64,000 nucleotides of DNA from an uncultured Flavobacteriaceae bacterium (GTDB lineage Bacteria; Bacteroidota; Bacteroidia; Flavobacteriales; Flavobacteriaceae), in contig CANLXN010000001.1 in NCBI GenBank assembly GCA_947495135.1, positions 124,001 through 188,000 of the forward strand, read 5' to 3'. The position numbers were made by a program, and so were the translations under genes. Shown here piece after piece: positions 62,065-64,000 of this stretch (position 1 is the stretch's first letter; each line of letters opens with the position of its first letter). The notes beneath the pieces were generated by a model that was not told where the DNA came from, ran no database searches, and saw nothing but the letters and a program-made list of their open reading frames with translations.

Positions 62065-62606
62065 GATAAATTCTTTAGATGATCCAAGATAAATTGTACT
62101 CTTTTGTCTACACTGCCAATGGGTACCTCCACCACCTTGTATCCATAAGACTGATATCCTTCTTTTAAATGCTTAAAAATAAGTTGAGCCTGATCAAACG
62201 ATTCATACCGTTCGTTGTCTTGTTTGTAAATTTCCCGCCAAGGAGGTAAAAGAAAAACGATGTCGTATTTATGAGTTTGGCAGGGCTTCGAAAATTCTTC
62301 TCCGTAGGAGGTTCCTAAATAATCCATGTAGGCCGTAACATCGGGCATACCACGGTCATAAAACAATTGGATTCCTTCATACTTTTGGGCTTCTTCAAAT
62401 TGCGCTAGTCTGCCGTCTAGTAGCAATCGGCTAAATAGGATAGGGTCCGCCAGAAATAATTGATCAATTCCTTCTTCTTTGGCCTTTAGTATAACGGCTC
62501 TGGATATTTCATGCAGACACGTATGACCTTGTTCTTCAAGATATTCAATTAATGAGGTTTTTCCTGTTCCAGGGCCTCCCGTTATAACAATTCTTCGTGT
62601 TTTCAA
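62061..62606 (-). CDS. NadR-like P-loop ATPase/kinase (AAA_28)
   Basis: A 181-residue P-loop protein: Walker A ITGGPGTGKTSLIEYL at ~8-23 and the segment GIQLFYDRGMPDVTAYMDYLG typical of AAA_28/NadR C-terminal kinase. A small-molecule kinase role is possible but the substrate is unknown. Overlaps the recQ start by four bases. Confidence 0.8.
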   Translation of the reverse strand: MKTRRIVITGGPGTGKTSLIEYLEEQGHTCLHEISRAVILKAKEEGIDQLFLADPILFSRLLLDGRLAQFEEAQKYEGIQLFYDRGMPDVTAYMDYLGTSYGEEFSKPCQTHKYDIVFLLPPWREIYKQDNERYESFDQAQLIFKHLKEGYQSYGYKVVEVPIGSVDKRVQFILDHLKNLS

Positions 62607-62714
62607 TAATTCTGTATTAGTGCAATTTTAAAGGTCGCTGCGTGATTTTGGATCATTAGAACTTTACCGAGGCAAAGTACAAATATCGGAACTATTTATT
62701 GATCTTGAAAAGCG

Positions 62715-62722
62715 TATATTTG
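62715..62722 (+). promoter_or_regulatory. Candidate -7 element (TATATTTG) of the DUF493 gene
   Basis: TATATTTG, 27 bases before ATG 62749. The nearest TTG is only 13 bases upstream, so the -33 part is not convincing. Confidence 0.4.
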
Positions 62723-62748
62723 TAGTCACTTTTCAGAAGAAAAAAAAC

Positions 62749-63039
62749 ATGAACAAAGACACAAAAAGCGACGACTTTTACATCCGGTTAAAAGAACAAT
62801 TAAAGACAGATACTTCTTGGCCAGCGCCGTATTTATACAAATTCATTGTTCCGGCTACCTTAGAAAAAATAGCAGAAGTGGAAGCGGTTTTTAACGATAC
62901 CAATGCAGAGATTCAAACTCGGGATTCTTCCAAAGGCACTTATACAAGTATCAGTATTAAGGTGACGATGGAGTCCCCCGATAAAGTGATCGAAAAATAT
63001 TTAGAAGTTTCCAAAGTGGAAGGTGTGATTTCCTTATAA
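62749..63039 (+). CDS. DUF493 (YbeD-like) protein
   Basis: A 96-residue protein with the ferredoxin-like ACT-type pattern of DUF493: SWPAPYLYKFIVPATLEKIAEVEAVF and KGTYTSISIKVTMESPDKVIEKYLEVSKVEGVISL. YbeD in E. coli is a possible regulator of lipoic-acid metabolism; no lipoate gene is close here. Followed 54 bases later by the DUF4290 gene. Confidence 0.85.
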   Translation: MNKDTKSDDFYIRLKEQLKTDTSWPAPYLYKFIVPATLEKIAEVEAVFNDTNAEIQTRDSSKGTYTSISIKVTMESPDKVIEKYLEVSKVEGVISL

Positions 63040-63093
63040 ATTTACTATTTTGCAGTCAGATTACTTCTATCCCCTCACAACACCCTTGTAGAC

Positions 63094-63759
63094 ATGATTT
63101 TAATAGACGATATAGAATATAATACCGAACGCCCTCAATTAATAATTCCAGAATACGGTCGACACATTCAAAAAATGGTAGACCATGCTATTTCTTTGGA
63201 AGATAGAGAAGCGCGCAACAATTGTGTGAAGAGTATTATTTCTGTAATGGGTAACCTTAACCCTCATTTACGGGATGTGCCAGACTTTCAACATAAACTG
63301 TGGGATCAACTTTTTATTATTTCTGATTTTAAACTAGATGTAGATTCACCTTACGACAAGCCGTCTAGAGAAGAGTTAGCAGAAAGACCAGAGCCTTTAG
63401 ATTACCCTCAGAATTTTCCTAAATATCGTTTTTATGGAAATAACATCAAACGTATGATTGATGTTGCCAATAGTTGGGAGCCTGGAGATAAGAAAGATGG
63501 ATTGATCTTGACGATAGCCAACCACATGAAAAAATGTTTTCTTAATTGGAACAAAGATACAGTGGAAGACGATGTGATTTTTAATCATTTATACGAACTC
63601 TCTGGAGGGAGTATAAATCTTAAAGATAGTAATGAAGGTCTTTCCGATTCTGAACAATTACTGAAAATCTCAAAGCGTTTTGTGAGTAAGCAAACCAATA
63701 GCAATCACAAGAAAGGCAATCACAAGAATAACAGTAACAGAAACCGCAAACGTCACTAA
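63094..63759 (+). CDS. DUF4290 protein
   Basis: A 221-residue Bacteroidota-specific protein: MILIDDIEYNTERPQLIIPEYGRHIQKMVDHAISLEDREARNNCVKSIISVMGNLNPHLRDV. The C-terminus is a basic Asn/Lys tail (SNHKKGNHKNNSNRNRKRH), possibly nucleic acid-binding. It ends 22 bases before murA, and this pairing is frequent in the phylum as I recall. Function unknown. Confidence 0.9.
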   Translation: MILIDDIEYNTERPQLIIPEYGRHIQKMVDHAISLEDREARNNCVKSIISVMGNLNPHLRDVPDFQHKLWDQLFIISDFKLDVDSPYDKPSREELAERPEPLDYPQNFPKYRFYGNNIKRMIDVANSWEPGDKKDGLILTIANHMKKCFLNWNKDTVEDDVIFNHLYELSGGSINLKDSNEGLSDSEQLLKISKRFVSKQTNSNHKKGNHKNNSNRNRKRH

Positions 63760-63781
63760 TACCTCTATTCGATTTTAATTT

Positions 63782-64000
63782 ATGGGAACATTCCAAATTG
63801 AAGGTGGACACGCGCTAAAAGGCGAAATACGTCCACAAGGTGCAAAGAACGAAGCTTTACAGATTCTTTGTGCAGTACTCCTCACTCCAGAAGAAGTTAT
63901 CATTGAAAATATCCCCGATATTCGAGATGTCAACAAACTCATTCAAATTTTAGGAAATCTAGGTGTCAAAACCCAGAAACTAGGAAAAGGCAAATATGCT
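63782..64000 (+). CDS. murA: UDP-N-acetylglucosamine 1-carboxyvinyltransferase, 3' truncated by window edge
   Basis: The visible 73 residues MGTFQIEGGHALKGEIRPQG..AKNEALQILCAVLLTPEEVIIENIPDIRDVNKLIQILGNLG match the MurA N-terminus, including the conserved KNEAL segment (Lys and Asn contacting UDP-GlcNAc). It adds enolpyruvate to UDP-GlcNAc, the first committed step of peptidoglycan synthesis. The gene continues beyond base 64000. Confidence 0.9.
   Translation, partial: MGTFQIEGGHALKGEIRPQGAKNEALQILCAVLLTPEEVIIENIPDIRDVNKLIQILGNLGVKTQKLGKGKYA

Overview
The window looks like a chromosomal segment of a marine-type member of the Bacteroidota, most likely class Flavobacteriia. The supporting signs are AT-rich DNA, type IX secretion (T9SS) C-terminal sorting domains, many lipoproteins with LxSC-type lipoboxes, Bacteroidota promoters (TTG - 19 nt - TAnnTTTG) ahead of the tRNA and HU genes, weak Shine-Dalgarno sites, and typical families (DUF4290, DUF2975, START-like, Rieske/glutamate synthase). 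The first gene is cut at the left edge and murA is cut at the right edge.

Layout. 1-9.5 kb: tail of a sortilin-like beta-propeller protein, a ChlI/MoxR-type AAA+ ATPase, a TauE-type permease, a BON-LysM protein, a fasciclin lipoprotein, an operon of alpha/beta hydrolase, HEAT protein and DUF3291 protein, and an ABC ATPase with a membrane partner. 9.5-20 kb: a 1,100-residue beta-propeller amidohydrolase, several unknown membrane or secreted proteins, CIA30, miaE, hisS (TTG start) and a leucine-rich T9SS protein. 20-25.3 kb: a redox cluster with a ferric-reductase/Rieske fusion, small membrane partners, a decayed Rieske gene and a Rieske-glutamate synthase. 25.6-42 kb: T9SS beta-helix adhesin, outer-membrane protein, methyltransferase, acetyltransferases, an intradiol dioxygenase-like lipoprotein, a LytTR regulator, a beta-lactamase-fold hydrolase, a frameshifted cREC gene and small lipoproteins.

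42.1-55.2 kb is the most unusual part. I read it as an integron-type cassette array with no integrase in view (a CALIN). Seven imperfect palindromes of attC type separate mostly minus-strand genes. For five cassettes the left boundary (GTTnnn) is the exact inverted complement, over 6-10 bases, of the right boundary (nnnAAC) of the same cassette and differs from its neighbours, as expected of integron cassettes. Cargo includes a Fes-like esterase, small unknown proteins, an IS110-type transposase stub, an 872-aa RloC/PrrC-like ATPase, and a 6.4-kb cassette with an apparently undescribed two-gene system: a 1,602-aa protein with GHKL-ATPase-like and phosphoribosyltransferase-like motifs, overlapping a receiver-aminoglycoside-kinase fusion.

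55.5-56.2 kb holds a tRNA-Met followed by a GIY-YIG gene and two degraded repeats of the unit tRNA 3' half - terminator - GIY gene; the GIY gene ends inside a copy of the tRNA anticodon region. 56.3-64 kb returns to core genes: START-like protein, class IV aminotransferase, YqgE, HU, fmt, recQ, a NadR-like ATPase, DUF493, DUF4290 and murA.

All functions are read from motifs and recalled family features. No database search, folding program or gene caller could be run.
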